From assembly GCF_024172165.1 (NCBI RefSeq), contig NZ_JAMZEB010000002.1:7399501-7463500 (forward strand): a stretch of 64,000 nucleotides of DNA, in the 5' to 3' direction. Numbering within the stretch: the stretch's first letter is position 1; each line of letters opens with the position of its first letter. The notes beneath the pieces are model-generated. The model searched no databases. It was given only the letters and a program-made list of their open reading frames with translations, and was not told the DNA's origin. The translations under genes and the position numbers were made by a program. This DNA is from Nonomuraea thailandensis (GTDB taxonomy: Bacteria > Actinomycetota > Actinomycetes > Streptosporangiales > Streptosporangiaceae). Shown piece by piece: positions 1 through 9,800 of the stretch.

Positions 1-78
1 TGCAGATCATTGACGTGGTGAGGGGATTGAGCGAACGTTTCATGCAACCGATTGCCGCACTCCGTCAAGGCTGCGCAC

Positions 79-2337
79 ATGCGACTTCTGTTACTCCCCC
101 CAGTGATCGCCCTGACAGTGATCGCGTCCATGACCCCCGCGGCCACGGCCGCGACCCGCGCCACCATCGTCGTGGCCGCCGACGGCTCGGGCGACCACCC
201 GACCGTCCAGGACGCCGTGAACGCCGTGCCCTCGGGCAACACCCGGCCGGTCACCATCCTGGTCCGCAAGGGCACCTACAAGCAGCAGGTGGTCGTCCCC
301 GCCGACAAACCGCACATCACGCTCGCCGGCGACACCCGCGACCCGCGCGAGGTGGTGCTCACCTTCGACGCCTCGGCGGCCACGCAGAAGCCGGACGGCT
401 CCGGCCCGTACGGCACCTCGGGCAGCGCCTCGTACGTGATCAGCGCCCCCGACTTCACCGCCCGCAACCTCACCTTCGAGAACTCCTACGACGAGGCCGC
501 GAACGGCAACAGCCAGGCCGTCGCCGTCAGGACGACGGGCGACCGCCAGGTGTACGACAACGTCAGGTTCCTCGGCAACCAGGACACCCTGTACGCCAAC
601 ACCGGCTCGGCCGCCACCTTCGCCCGGCAGTACTTCCACAACTGCTACGTAGAGGGCGACGTCGACTTCATCTTCGGCCGGGCCACGGCGGTGTTCGACC
701 GCTGCGTGATCAAGGCGCTGAGCCGGGGCAGCACGGACAACAACGGCTACGTCACCGCCGCCAGCACCGAGATCGGCAACCCGTACGGGTTCCTGATCCA
801 CCGCAGCCACCTGGTCAGCGACGCGCCCGCCCGCACGTTCCACCTGGGCCGCCCGTGGCCGGCCGGCGGCTCGCTCACGGCGCGCGGCCAGGTGCTGGTG
901 CGGGAGTCGTGGCTGGGCCAGCAGTTCAAGGACGCGCCCTGGACCGACATGTCTGGCCTGAACTGGCGCGAGGCCCGCCTGTCCGAGTACCGCAACCACG
1001 GCCCCGGCTCGACCGTCAACGACGACCGCCCGCAGCTCACCGCGGCGCAGGCCAGGGCGTACACGCCGGAGAGGTACCTGGCCGGCGCCGACGGCTGGAA
1101 CCCGCTGCGCCGGCCGGGCCCCGCGCCCAGGCCCGAGCCCGGCCGCCAGGTGCTGCCGCGCGACGACGGCTGGGCCGCGGCCACGACTGGCACGACGGGC
1201 GGCTCGGCCGCCCGCCCCGAGGACGTGCACGTCGTCTCGACCAGGGCGGAGCTCCTGGCCGCGCTGGGGAGCCCGGCCGACAACACCCCGAGGATCGTCT
1301 ACGTCAAGGGCGCCGTCGACGCCGACACCGACGCCGCGGGCAACCCGCTGACCTGCGACGACTACGCCGTGAACGGCTACAGCCTGCCCGCCTACCTGGC
1401 CGCCTACGACCCCGCAGTCTGGGGCAGGACCAGTGTCCCCTCGGGGCCGCTGGAGGAGGCCCGCAAGGCGTCGTACGCCAGGATGGCCGAGCACGTCACG
1501 GTCACCATCGGGTCCAACGTCACGCTGATGGGCCTGGGCAGGGACGCCGCGCTGAAGAGCTTCGGCCTGCGGATCAGCAACGCCGACAACGTCATCGTGC
1601 GCAACCTGACCATCACCGACACCTCAGACTGCTTCCCGCAGTGGGACCCGACCGACGGCGCCGAGGGCAACTGGAACGCCTCCTTCGACAACGTGGAGGT
1701 CTCCGGCTCCACCCACGTGTGGCTGGACCACAACACGCTCAACGACGGCGACAACCCCGACTCGGGCCAGCCGCTGTACTTCGGCCGGCCCTACCAGGTG
1801 CACGACGGGCTGCTCGACGTCGTACGCGGCTCCAACTACGTGACGCTGTCCTGGAACCACCTCAGCGGCCACGACAAGGTGACGCTGATCGGCAACACCG
1901 ACAGCCCCACCCGGTACGGCGAGGAGGACAAGCTCAAGGTCACCCTGCACCACAACTACTTCGAAGCGCTCGGCCAGCGCACGCCCCGGGTCCGGTTCGG
2001 GCAGGTGCACGTGTACAACAACTACTACAGGGGCGGCCCGGAGCACGGTTACAGCATCGGCGTGGGCTTCGGCTCCAAGGTGTACGCCGAGAGCAACGCC
2101 TTCGACGGGATCGCGGCGGCGAAGGTGCTGACGGTGTTCAACGGCACGGCGATCACGGCGAAGGACAACCTCGTGGACGGCGTGGCGACCGACGTGGTGG
2201 CCGCGTACAACGAGGCCAACGGCACGGCGCTGGGCACGGACGCGGGCTGGACCCCGACGCCGGCCCCCCGCGTGCACCCCGCCAAGGCGCTGAGACACCT
2301 GGTGCCGGCGGGCGCGGGCGCTGGTCGCCTGCGCTGA
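79..2337 (+). CDS. Secreted pectinesterase-pectate lyase fusion
   Basis: A 752-residue bifunctional pectin-degrading enzyme. A signal peptide (hydrophobic core about residues 2-20, Ala-rich cleavage region) is followed by a carbohydrate esterase 8 (pectin methylesterase) domain at about 27-340. Its motifs are visible: QDTLY near 168, DVDFIFG near 194 (the two catalytic Asp) and LGRPW near 256 (substrate Arg). After a Pro-rich linker a polysaccharide lyase 1 domain covers about 390-720, with WLDHN near 547 and RTPRVRFG near 634, which contains the family's catalytic Arg. Logically, de-esterification by the first domain creates the polygalacturonate cut by the second. I chose the ATG at 79 (AAGG about 9 bases upstream) because it begins directly with the signal peptide; an in-frame TTG lies at 52. 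The gene is monocistronic and ends in a strong hairpin. Confidence 0.92.
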   Translation: MRLLLLPPVIALTVIASMTPAATAATRATIVVAADGSGDHPTVQDAVNAVPSGNTRPVTILVRKGTYKQQVVVPADKPHITLAGDTRDPREVVLTFDASAATQKPDGSGPYGTSGSASYVISAPDFTARNLTFENSYDEAANGNSQAVAVRTTGDRQVYDNVRFLGNQDTLYANTGSAATFARQYFHNCYVEGDVDFIFGRATAVFDRCVIKALSRGSTDNNGYVTAASTEIGNPYGFLIHRSHLVSDAPARTFHLGRPWPAGGSLTARGQVLVRESWLGQQFKDAPWTDMSGLNWREARLSEYRNHGPGSTVNDDRPQLTAAQARAYTPERYLAGADGWNPLRRPGPAPRPEPGRQVLPRDDGWAAATTGTTGGSAARPEDVHVVSTRAELLAALGSPADNTPRIVYVKGAVDADTDAAGNPLTCDDYAVNGYSLPAYLAAYDPAVWGRTSVPSGPLEEARKASYARMAEHVTVTIGSNVTLMGLGRDAALKSFGLRISNADNVIVRNLTITDTSDCFPQWDPTDGAEGNWNASFDNVEVSGSTHVWLDHNTLNDGDNPDSGQPLYFGRPYQVHDGLLDVVRGSNYVTLSWNHLSGHDKVTLIGNTDSPTRYGEEDKLKVTLHHNYFEALGQRTPRVRFGQVHVYNNYYRGGPEHGYSIGVGFGSKVYAESNAFDGIAAAKVLTVFNGTAITAKDNLVDGVATDVVAAYNEANGTALGTDAGWTPTPAPRVHPAKALRHLVPAGAGAGRLR

Positions 2338-2349
2338 TCGGACCCCGGC

Positions 2350-2390
2350 GGCGGGCGGCCCCTCACCGGCTCCCACCTGGGCCGCCCGCC
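2350..2390 (+). terminator. Hairpin terminator after the pectinase gene
   Basis: A perfect 12-bp stem (GGCGGGCGGCCC at 2350-2361 pairing with 2379-2390) closes a 17-base loop 12 bases after the pectinase stop. There is no U-tract, as is common for actinomycete terminators. Confidence 0.6.
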
Positions 2391-2523
2391 CTCGGTCCGC
2401 CGGATGACGGAACCGTCGTGGTCGATGAGGTGGAGGACACCTTCCGCGACCGTCCGAAGGTGGGTGTATCCCACCCTGCTTGAGGACTCTTTCCTGTCCT
2501 CATCCTCGCCTAGCCTCGAAGGC

Positions 2524-3342
2524 ATGGACACGGACAACCTGCTCGGCCAGTTCCTGCGAGCCCGCCGCGAGCTCCTCCAGCCGGAGGACCTCGGCATGCC
2601 CGCCGGCGCCCGGCGGCGGGTGCTGGGGCTGCGCCGCGAGGAGGTCGCGCAGCTCGCCGGGGTCAGCACGGACTACTACGTCCGCCTGGAGCAGGGCCGC
2701 GAGCGCCACCCGTCGGCCCAGGTGGTCGACGCGCTGGCCAGGGCGCTGGAGCTGGAGGAGGACGCGGCCACGCACCTGCACCGGCTCTCCCGCCCGGCCC
2801 CCGCCAGGCGGCGCCCGCGCCCCCGGCGCGAGCAGGTCGGCCCCGGCCTGGTCCGCATGATGGCGGCCTGGCCCCACACCCCCGCCGTCGTCCTGGGCCG
2901 GTGCCTGACCGTGCTGGCCGCCAACCCGCTCGGCAGGGCGCTGTTCGACGGCCACGCCTACAGTGACGACCTGGTCCGGCTGGTGTTCCTCGACCCGGAC
3001 GCCCGCGAGTTCTACCCCGACTGGGACCGGGTGGCGGTCAGCACCGTCGGCGGGCTGCGCTCCGCCGCCGGCACCGACTACGACGACCCGCGGCTCGTCG
3101 AGGTCGTCGGCGAGCTGTCGCTGAAGAGCGAGACCTTCCGCAGGCTGTGGGCCCGCCACGACATCCGCCAGAAGACCCACGAGACCAAGCGCTTCCGCCA
3201 CCCGCTGGTGGGCCCGCTGACCCTGCACTACGAGTCGCTGACCGTGAACAGCGCACCCGGCCAGCAGCTCGTCGTCTACCAGGCCGACCCCGGCAGCCCG
3301 TCGGAAGAGGCGCTGTCCCTGCTGGGCAGCCTCACGGCCTGA
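2524..3342 (+). CDS. XRE-family regulator with MmyB-type ligand domain
   Basis: A 272-residue transcription regulator. The N-terminal helix-turn-helix at about 10-75 has the typical 'RREEVAQLAGVSTDYYVRLEQGR' layout, followed by an MmyB-like PAS-fold domain (about 100-265). Homologues of that domain bind fatty acids or other small ligands and usually control a neighbouring short-chain dehydrogenase gene. That fits here: two SDR reading frames follow on the same strand. The start at 2524 begins the conserved N-terminus; the open frame upstream to 2404 lacks conserved sequence. Target and ligand are inferred, not visible. Confidence 0.85.
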   Translation: MDTDNLLGQFLRARRELLQPEDLGMPAGARRRVLGLRREEVAQLAGVSTDYYVRLEQGRERHPSAQVVDALARALELEEDAATHLHRLSRPAPARRRPRPRREQVGPGLVRMMAAWPHTPAVVLGRCLTVLAANPLGRALFDGHAYSDDLVRLVFLDPDAREFYPDWDRVAVSTVGGLRSAAGTDYDDPRLVEVVGELSLKSETFRRLWARHDIRQKTHETKRFRHPLVGPLTLHYESLTVNSAPGQQLVVYQADPGSPSEEALSLLGSLTA

Positions 3343-3410
3343 CCCGCACACCTCTCTGAGCGCGCGGCGCACGTCCGCCGGCGCGCCATCTCACCATGCC
3401 CTGGAGGGAC

Positions 3411-3821
3411 ATGACTCCCGTCTGGTTCATCACCGGCTGCTCGACCGGCCTCGGCCGGGCCCTGGCCACCGCCGTCCTGGAGCGCGGCCTGCGCGCCGTG
3501 GTCACCGCCCGCAAGCAGGCCGAGCGGGCGGCCGAGCAGGCGGAGGCCGCCTTCGGCCGCATCGACGTCCTGGTCAACAACGCCCGCCGCTCCGGTCACG
3601 TCGTCAGCGTCTCCTCGCTCGGCGGCCTGGCCGCGTTCGGCGCCACCGGCTACCACCACGCCACCAAGTTCGCCGTGGAGGGGCTGTCGGAGTCGCTGGC
3701 GGCCGAGGTCGGGCCGCTCGGCATCGGGGTGACGATCGTGGAGCCGGCGGCGTTCCGTACGAACTGGTCCGGCCCGTCCATGCGCCGGTCGCGGACGGTC
3801 ATCGACGACTACCCCGCCTAG
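3411..3821 (+). pseudogene. Short-chain dehydrogenase shortened by in-frame deletions
   Basis: This frame reads as a classical SDR (MTPVWFITGCSTGLGRALA, then VLVNNA, then YHHATK) but is only about 136 residues instead of about 270-280. The Rossmann glycine motif and the YxxxK catalytic pair remain. About 25 residues are missing between beta-2 and the AAFGRIDVLVNNA strand. About 45 are missing between VNNA and RRSGHVVSVSS (the helices carrying the catalytic Asn). The C-terminal third ends abruptly after a DDYPA tail. All gaps keep frame, so it is still open. An in-frame ATG also lies at 3396. I think it is a decaying paralogue of an XRE-associated SDR and probably inactive. It precedes an intact SDR by 11 bases. 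Confidence 0.6.
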
Positions 3822-3832
3822 GAGCGAACACC

Positions 3833-4558
3833 ATGGAGAGCAAGGTCGTCCTGATCACCGGCGCGAGCAGCGGCATCGGCCGGGCCACCGCACTGCGCCT
3901 GGCCCGCGAGGGCCACCACGTGGTGCTCGGCGCCCGCCGCGAGGACCGGCTCGCCGAGACCGCCGCGGCCATCGAGGCCGCCGGCGGCAAGGCCGACGTG
4001 CGGCGGCTCGACGTGACCGACCGCGCGGACGTGGCCGCGTTCGCCGACGCCGCCGCCGAGCGGCACGGCCGGATCGACGTCCTGATCGGCAACGCGGGCG
4101 TGATGCCGCTGTCCCGGCTGGACGCGCTGCTGGTCGAGGAGTGGGACCGGATGATCGACGTCAACGTCCGCGGCCTGCTGTACGGGATCGCCGCCGCGCT
4201 GCCGCACTTCCAGCGGCGGGGCGAGGGGCATTTCATCACCGTGGCCTCCATCGGCGCCCACCAGGTGTCGCCGACGGCGGCGGTCTACTGCGGCACGAAG
4301 TACGCCGCCTGGGCGATCACCGAGGGGCTGCGCCAGGAGCTCGACCCGGGCATCCGCGTCACCACCGTCTCGCCGGGCGTGGTGGAGTCGGAGCTGGCCG
4401 AGAGCATCAGCGACCCCGTCGCGCGGGAGGCCATGCGCACCTACCGGGCCGAGTCCATCCCGCCGGACAGCATCGCCGAGGCCATCTCGTACGCGATGGC
4501 CCAGCCGGCCGGCGTGGACGTCAACGAGCTGGTCGTCCGCCCGGCCAGGCAGCGCTGA
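3833..4558 (+). CDS. SDR-family NAD(P)-dependent oxidoreductase
   Basis: A 241-residue classical short-chain dehydrogenase of normal length. The nucleotide-binding TGASSGIG lies at 9-16, the NAG strand near 86 and the catalytic YCGTK at 152-156, with the usual VSPGVVESELAE loop after it. GGAG sits 8 bases before the ATG. Acidic/basic residues after beta-2 (GARRED) suggest NADP preference. The substrate is unknown. Together with the broken SDR upstream and the XRE/MmyB regulator it forms a common actinomycete regulator-SDR module. It ends 2 bases from the convergent ATPase gene. Confidence 0.9.
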   Translation: MESKVVLITGASSGIGRATALRLAREGHHVVLGARREDRLAETAAAIEAAGGKADVRRLDVTDRADVAAFADAAAERHGRIDVLIGNAGVMPLSRLDALLVEEWDRMIDVNVRGLLYGIAAALPHFQRRGEGHFITVASIGAHQVSPTAAVYCGTKYAAWAITEGLRQELDPGIRVTTVSPGVVESELAESISDPVAREAMRTYRAESIPPDSIAEAISYAMAQPAGVDVNELVVRPARQR

Positions 4559-4560
4559 GG

Positions 4561-6678
4561 TCAGCCGAGCCCGTTGGGCAGGCCCTCGCCCTCCGGCTCC
4601 AGCGCGTAGGCGATGCCCGCGTCGATGTCGCTGTCGAACCCGGTGCGGTAGGCCACCACGAAGGCGTTGTCGCCGAGCAGGTCGCGGGCTCCCGCCTCGC
4701 ACGCCTTCCTGGCCGCCACCAGGGCGGGCACGCTGGCCTGCGCCTGGCCGTGGGTGCTCCAGATCCGCTGCGCCAGCCCGAGCAGCCGCGCCGCGCGCTG
4801 CGCCCGGCCGGCCGCGCCCGCCGCCAGGGCGAGCAGGTCCACCGTCAGGCCGATGCCGAAGCTGTCGTGCAGCCGCCGCTTGGTCCGCAGGGCGGCCTGC
4901 CCGTAGGTGACGGCCAGGTCGAGGTGCCCGGCGCCCAGCTCGGCCTGGCCGCGCAGGAAGTCGCCGTGGGAGCGCATCGACTGCTCGCCGCACCGGTCGC
5001 ACAGCGTGCGCGCGTCCTCCAGCACCGCGACGGCCTCGGTGATCCGGCCGTCCACGGTGAGGGCGTGCGCCCGGCAGTAGAGCCCGACCAGCCTGGCGAT
5101 GGTGAGCGGCTCGTCGGCCCACCGGCTCGCGTAGGCGGGCTCCGACTCGGCCATGGCCTGGATCAGGTTGCCGCGGATCACCCCGGCCATCGCCCTGAGC
5201 GCCCTGACGCAGCTCACCGCGTACGCGTCGCCGGCGCCCGCGGCGAGCTCGATCTCGGCAGCCCTGGCCTCGGCGGCGTCCGCGTCGCCCTGCGTGGCCG
5301 CCAGGTGGCCGTCGGACCACAGGGCCTGCACGAGCGCCGGGCCCGGCCGGGTGTCCAGGTCGAGGGCCTGCCGCAGGTAGTGGCGGCCCTCCTTGGCGTA
5401 GCCGCAGCCGTACCAGAAGAACGCCAGCGTGCCGGCCAGCTCCAGCGCGGGCAGGCCGTCCTTGGCGCCGAGCGCCACCTCCAGGGCGGCACGCAGGTTG
5501 TCGTGCTCGCCGATCATGCGGTCGTACCAGGAGATCTGGCCGGGGCCGAGCCAGCCGGCGGCGCCCCGCGTGGCCAGCGACAGGTAGTGCTCGCGGTGGC
5601 GCTGCTTGAAACGCTCCTCCTCGCCGAGGTGGCGCAGCCAGCCCGCGCCGTACTCGCGCAGCGTGTCGAGCATCCGGTAGCGCTCGCCCGCGCCCGTCGG
5701 CAGCCAGGTCAGGATCGACTCGTCGGCCAGCGCGTCGAGCAGCAGCCCGATGTCGGCCTCCGGCAGCCGCTCGTCGGCGCAGACCGCGCGCACGGCCTCG
5801 GCGTCGAAGTCGCCGGCGAACACCGACAACCGCGCCCACAGCAGCCGCTCGGCGGGCTCGCACAGCTCGTGGCTCCACCCGATGGCGGTGCGCAGCGCCT
5901 GGTGCCAGGGCGGGCCGGCCGTGGCGGCCGGGTCGTCCTCCAGCGCCGAGAACCGGTCGTCGAGCCGGTCGGCCAGGCGCGCGACGGGCAGCTCGCGCAG
6001 CCGCGCCGCGGCCAGCTCGATGGCCAGCGGGAGGCCCTCCAGCCGCCGGCACAGGCGGCCGACGGCCTCCTGGTCCTGGTCGGCGAGGTCGAAGCCGGGC
6101 ACGGTCTCGGCGGCGCGCTCGGCCAGCAGCGACACCGCGTCACCGATGGCGGGCCCCGTGGACCCGGCGGGCGGCACCGGCAGCGGCTCGACCACGAACA
6201 CCAGCTCGCCCGGCGCCTCCAGCGGGCGGCGGCTGGTGGCCAGCACGCGCAGCCCCGGCACGGCGTCGAGCAGCGTGGTGACCGTCGCCGAGCAGGGCCC
6301 GACGAGGTGCTCGCAGGTGTCGAGGACGAGCAGGACCTCCCGGCCGTACAGGTGCTCGGCCAGCACCTCCACCATCGGCCGGGTGGTCTGGTCGGTGAGC
6401 CGGAGCGCCTCGGCGATGGCGTGCGGCAGCAGCGAGCCGTCGACCAGCGGCGACAGCTCCACGAGCCAGGCGCCACCGCCGAACTCGGGCCGCAGGTCGG
6501 CGGCGGCGCGCAGGGCCAGGCGGGACTTGCCGACGCCGCCCACGCCGGTGAGGGTCACCAGCCGGGACCGCCGGCACGCGCGGCGCACCTGGTCGAGCTC
6601 ACCACGGCGCCCGATGAGGCTGGTCAGCTCCGCCGGGAGGTTGCCTGCCTGCCACTTGCCTGCCATCGCGATCGCCAC
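4561..6678 (-). CDS. AfsR/LuxR-type ATPase regulator lacking a DNA-binding domain
   Basis: A 705-residue STAND-type ATPase. It begins with the NLPAELTSLIGRRGEL motif typical of the NB-ARC segment of large LuxR/SARP regulators. The Walker A motif GVGGVGKS is at about 45-52 and Walker B LLVLDTCEH near 117-123. A winged-helix region and alpha-solenoid (TPR-like) repeats fill about 330-690. In relatives a C-terminal LuxR helix-turn-helix or an N-terminal SARP domain binds DNA. Here the N-terminus starts directly at the NB-ARC and the protein ends about 20 residues after the solenoid with no LuxR motif, so it may act through a partner or be truncated. Start is GTG 6678 or ATG 6666. It is convergent with the SDR gene. 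Confidence 0.75.
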   Translation of the reverse strand: MAIAMAGKWQAGNLPAELTSLIGRRGELDQVRRACRRSRLVTLTGVGGVGKSRLALRAAADLRPEFGGGAWLVELSPLVDGSLLPHAIAEALRLTDQTTRPMVEVLAEHLYGREVLLVLDTCEHLVGPCSATVTTLLDAVPGLRVLATSRRPLEAPGELVFVVEPLPVPPAGSTGPAIGDAVSLLAERAAETVPGFDLADQDQEAVGRLCRRLEGLPLAIELAAARLRELPVARLADRLDDRFSALEDDPAATAGPPWHQALRTAIGWSHELCEPAERLLWARLSVFAGDFDAEAVRAVCADERLPEADIGLLLDALADESILTWLPTGAGERYRMLDTLREYGAGWLRHLGEEERFKQRHREHYLSLATRGAAGWLGPGQISWYDRMIGEHDNLRAALEVALGAKDGLPALELAGTLAFFWYGCGYAKEGRHYLRQALDLDTRPGPALVQALWSDGHLAATQGDADAAEARAAEIELAAGAGDAYAVSCVRALRAMAGVIRGNLIQAMAESEPAYASRWADEPLTIARLVGLYCRAHALTVDGRITEAVAVLEDARTLCDRCGEQSMRSHGDFLRGQAELGAGHLDLAVTYGQAALRTKRRLHDSFGIGLTVDLLALAAGAAGRAQRAARLLGLAQRIWSTHGQAQASVPALVAARKACEAGARDLLGDNAFVVAYRTGFDSDIDAGIAYALEPEGEGLPNGLG

Positions 6679-6727
6679 CCATCGGCTGAAGTTGTGACAG
6701 CAGCTTGCCTGACTCTGCCGTGCTCCG

Positions 6728-6740
6728 TCACTAAAAGTGA
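6728..6740. promoter_or_regulatory. Palindrome in the promoter region of the ATPase regulator
   Basis: TCACTAAAAGTGA has perfect 5-base arms (TCACT/AGTGA) around AAA, about 50 bases upstream of the start at 6678 in an AT-richer patch of the 143-base gap. A second AAAGT half-site follows directly (GAAAGTAAC). It looks like a repressor operator; the protein is unknown. Confidence 0.35.
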
Positions 6741-6821
6741 GAAAGTAACTACCGCTGCTGGACGTGATGGTGCGCCCGAGCCGTGGGTGACGTCAAGCTC
6801 GGGCGCGGATCCCTCAGTCGC

Positions 6822-9800
6822 TCAGCTTCCGTAGGCCTTGACCTCCAGCAGGCCGACGGAGCTGGTGCCGTTCCCGGTGAGCAGCACCCGCAGGCGGGTG
6901 GTGCTCGTGGCGGTGAAGGTGACGGAGTTGTAGCCGTTCTTGGTCAGCGAGTACGCCGACGCGCCGGGCACGTCCACGTACGCGCTGCCGTTCCAGTACT
7001 GCAGCTTCCACGAGGCGGGCATGTCGATGCCCTGGTCGTCGTCGAAGAAGTACACCTCGGCCCGGTTGAGCGTGCGGGCCGAGGACCAGGTCAGGTCCAC
7101 CCACTGCTGGCCGGTCTCCGGCCAGCAGCCCCAGCGCGGGTTGACGGTGTCGTTGGAGGAGGGCGGGTCGATGCCGTCGTTGACCGCGGCCACGCTCTCC
7201 CAGGAGGAGGTGTAGGACGCGCTCGCCGTGGCCGACGCCGCCAGGTTCGACGGCGGCTGCACGCCGCCCCGGTTGTGCACCTTGATCTCGGTGAGTCCGG
7301 TCCTGGCGCCGGAGGCGGCCGTGGCCAGCACCCGCACCCGCTGCGCGGTGACGGCGGGGAACTGCACCACGTTGTAGTTGGCGCGTGGCGCGGCCGGGGT
7401 CTTGGCCTGGGAGGGCACGCTGACCCAGGCGCTGCCGTTGTGGTACTGCACGTCGTAGGAGGCCGGGGCCCGGTAGGTGGTGCTGGCCGGGCGGCTGTCC
7501 TTGAAGTGCAGCCGCACCTCGTTGAGGGTGCGGGCGGTGCCGAAGTTGAGCTCGTACCAGTCCTGGCCGGCGGTGGTGCCGCCCCAGAAGGGCTCGTTGA
7601 TGGAGTAGCCGTCCACGGCGCCCGCGGTGGAGCTGCCCGAGGCGGTGGTGGAGGCCGTGGCGGTGGCGCCGGCGGCCAGGTTCGCCAGGTTGGCGGTGAG
7701 GTCGACGCCGGCCTTGGCCAGCATGTCGACCATGCGGGCGCTGGTGTGGCTGACCTGGGCCGGGGCCTGCAGACCCGCGACGGCGACGTTGTGGGTGACG
7801 GTCCCGGTGGTGGTCACCGCGCCGGTGGCCGGGTCCCACGTGAACGGCACCAGCGTCGACACGGTGGCGGCGCGGCTGCCGTTGACGTAGATCGAGTAGC
7901 CCTCGGGCACGCCGGGGTAGCGCACGACGCCGTCGGCCGGGTCGTCCCAGACGATGGTCAGGTCGGCGTTGCGGTAGCGCAGGTTGTTGACGGTGAAGTG
8001 GGACCAGCCGATGTTGATCGGCGAGAGCTCCACCTTGGCGTCGTTGCGCGGCCGCAGCCCGGCGACGTCCTCGACGACGGTCCAGTTGCTGCTGCCCAGG
8101 ATGTTGTGGTGGATCCAGGAGCGGTAGGTGATCGAGGAGCCGTTCCAGTCGGCCCAGAACTCGTTGGCGTCGGGCCACTGGGTGTTGCCGCCCACGTACT
8201 GCGCCCAGGCGTTCCAGTAGAGCAGCTTCTTGTACCAGGTCGGGTCGATCCACTCGTTGGGGTAGTTGCGCAGCACCGAGGAGAGCAGACGGAACTGCAC
8301 GGTGGAGTTGATCGTGGAGAAGTTGTTGCTGCCGGTGCCGGAGGCCGCCTTGTCGGCCTGGTTGGCGGTGTAGAAGGGGAAGATCGGGTACTGCGCCGGG
8401 TCGTCGAACAGGCGCAGCGCCTGCTTGTAGGTGGCGGTGTTGGGGATCGCGCCGACGGCGAACGGGTAGTAGTTGTTGATCTCCTTCCACGGCACCCATT
8501 CGTTGGTGGACTTCAGCCGGTGCTCGAAGAGCTGCCTGCTGGGGTTCCACAACACGCTGACGATGGCGTTCTGGATCTGGGTGGCCAGGGTGCGCAGCTC
8601 GGTGGCCTTGGCGGTGTTGCCGACGGCCTCGTACGCCTGCGCGGCGGCCAGCGCGCCGCTGTACTGGTAGGCGGCCTCGGCCCGGTCCATGCGGCCCGGC
8701 TTCCAGTGGAACGACACGGCGTCGGCGTCGTTGCCGGTCAGGGCGCCCCAGTCGTACTCGATGAGCTTGTTGTTGTCCGTGTCGTAGTAGGCGAGCTGCC
8801 CCTTGACGTCCTGCTCGGCGTAGCGGGCCAGGTTGGCGGCGATGGCCGGCTGGCCGCCGTGGATCTGGTAGCTCTTCCAGGCCGCCTCGCCGATGTACTG
8901 CGTGTAGCTGTTCGACCAGTTCTCCGGGTCGCCCGGGTTGTCGAGGAAGCGGCCGTTCTTGCTGGTCTGGCCGACGCTCAGCCAGTCGCCGTAGGAGTAG
9001 ATCGGGTTGCGCAGGTACTTCAGGTCGTCGATGTGCATGGGCTGAGTCAGCGCGATCGCGTTGTTGTAGCCCAGCACGCCCTCGCTGGAGGTGGGGAACT
9101 GGAAGGTCTGCCCGGGGATGTCGGCGTCGAGGTGGTTGAAGCGCATCAGCCACCAGCGGTAGTAGATGTTCTTCTTGATGGCCGGCTCGGGCACGTCGAT
9201 GTAGGGCACGTTGTCGGCCCACCAGCGGTTGTAGGCGCGCACGTGGGTGGCGAACGCGGTGGCGGCCGAGTAGCCGGCGTAGGCGTCGTACTCGGTGCGG
9301 GAGGCCGGGAGCTCGTTGGCGACGAAGCCCATGACCACCTTGACCGTCACCGTGGCGCCCGCGGCGATCGTCAGCGAGCGGTTGAGGCCGCCGCTGGAGA
9401 CCGCGCAGCCGTCGCAGGTGAGCCGGGGGTAGAGGGTGGTGAGGTTGTTGTAGGCGTTCACCTGGCCGGTCAGCTCGCTGCCGCTGCCGCTGGTCGCGTA
9501 CGGCGAGGTGGCCCGCAGTTGCAGCGTGGTGGAGGCGGAGCCGCCGTTGGTGATGGCCAGGTTGGCCACGGCCACGTTGTGGTCGGTGATGAACTTCGTC
9601 TGGTTGACCGTGATGGAGCCGCTGGTGTGACGGCTCTTCCAGTGGCTGGGCGCCTGCCAGCGGGAGGCGACCTGCTCGGTGAACGTGCCGGGGGTCAGCG
9701 CGACGGTGAAGGCGTTGTTGTTGCTGATGCTCTCCCAGTACGCGGCCTGCCCGGCGAAGCCGAGCGTGCCGGGCGTGTGCGTCTTCATGAACAGCGCCCG

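Noticed and set aside
4141..6834. An 897-codon plus-strand open frame opposite the ATPase regulator
   Set aside because: It shows shadow composition and would overlap both real genes fully.
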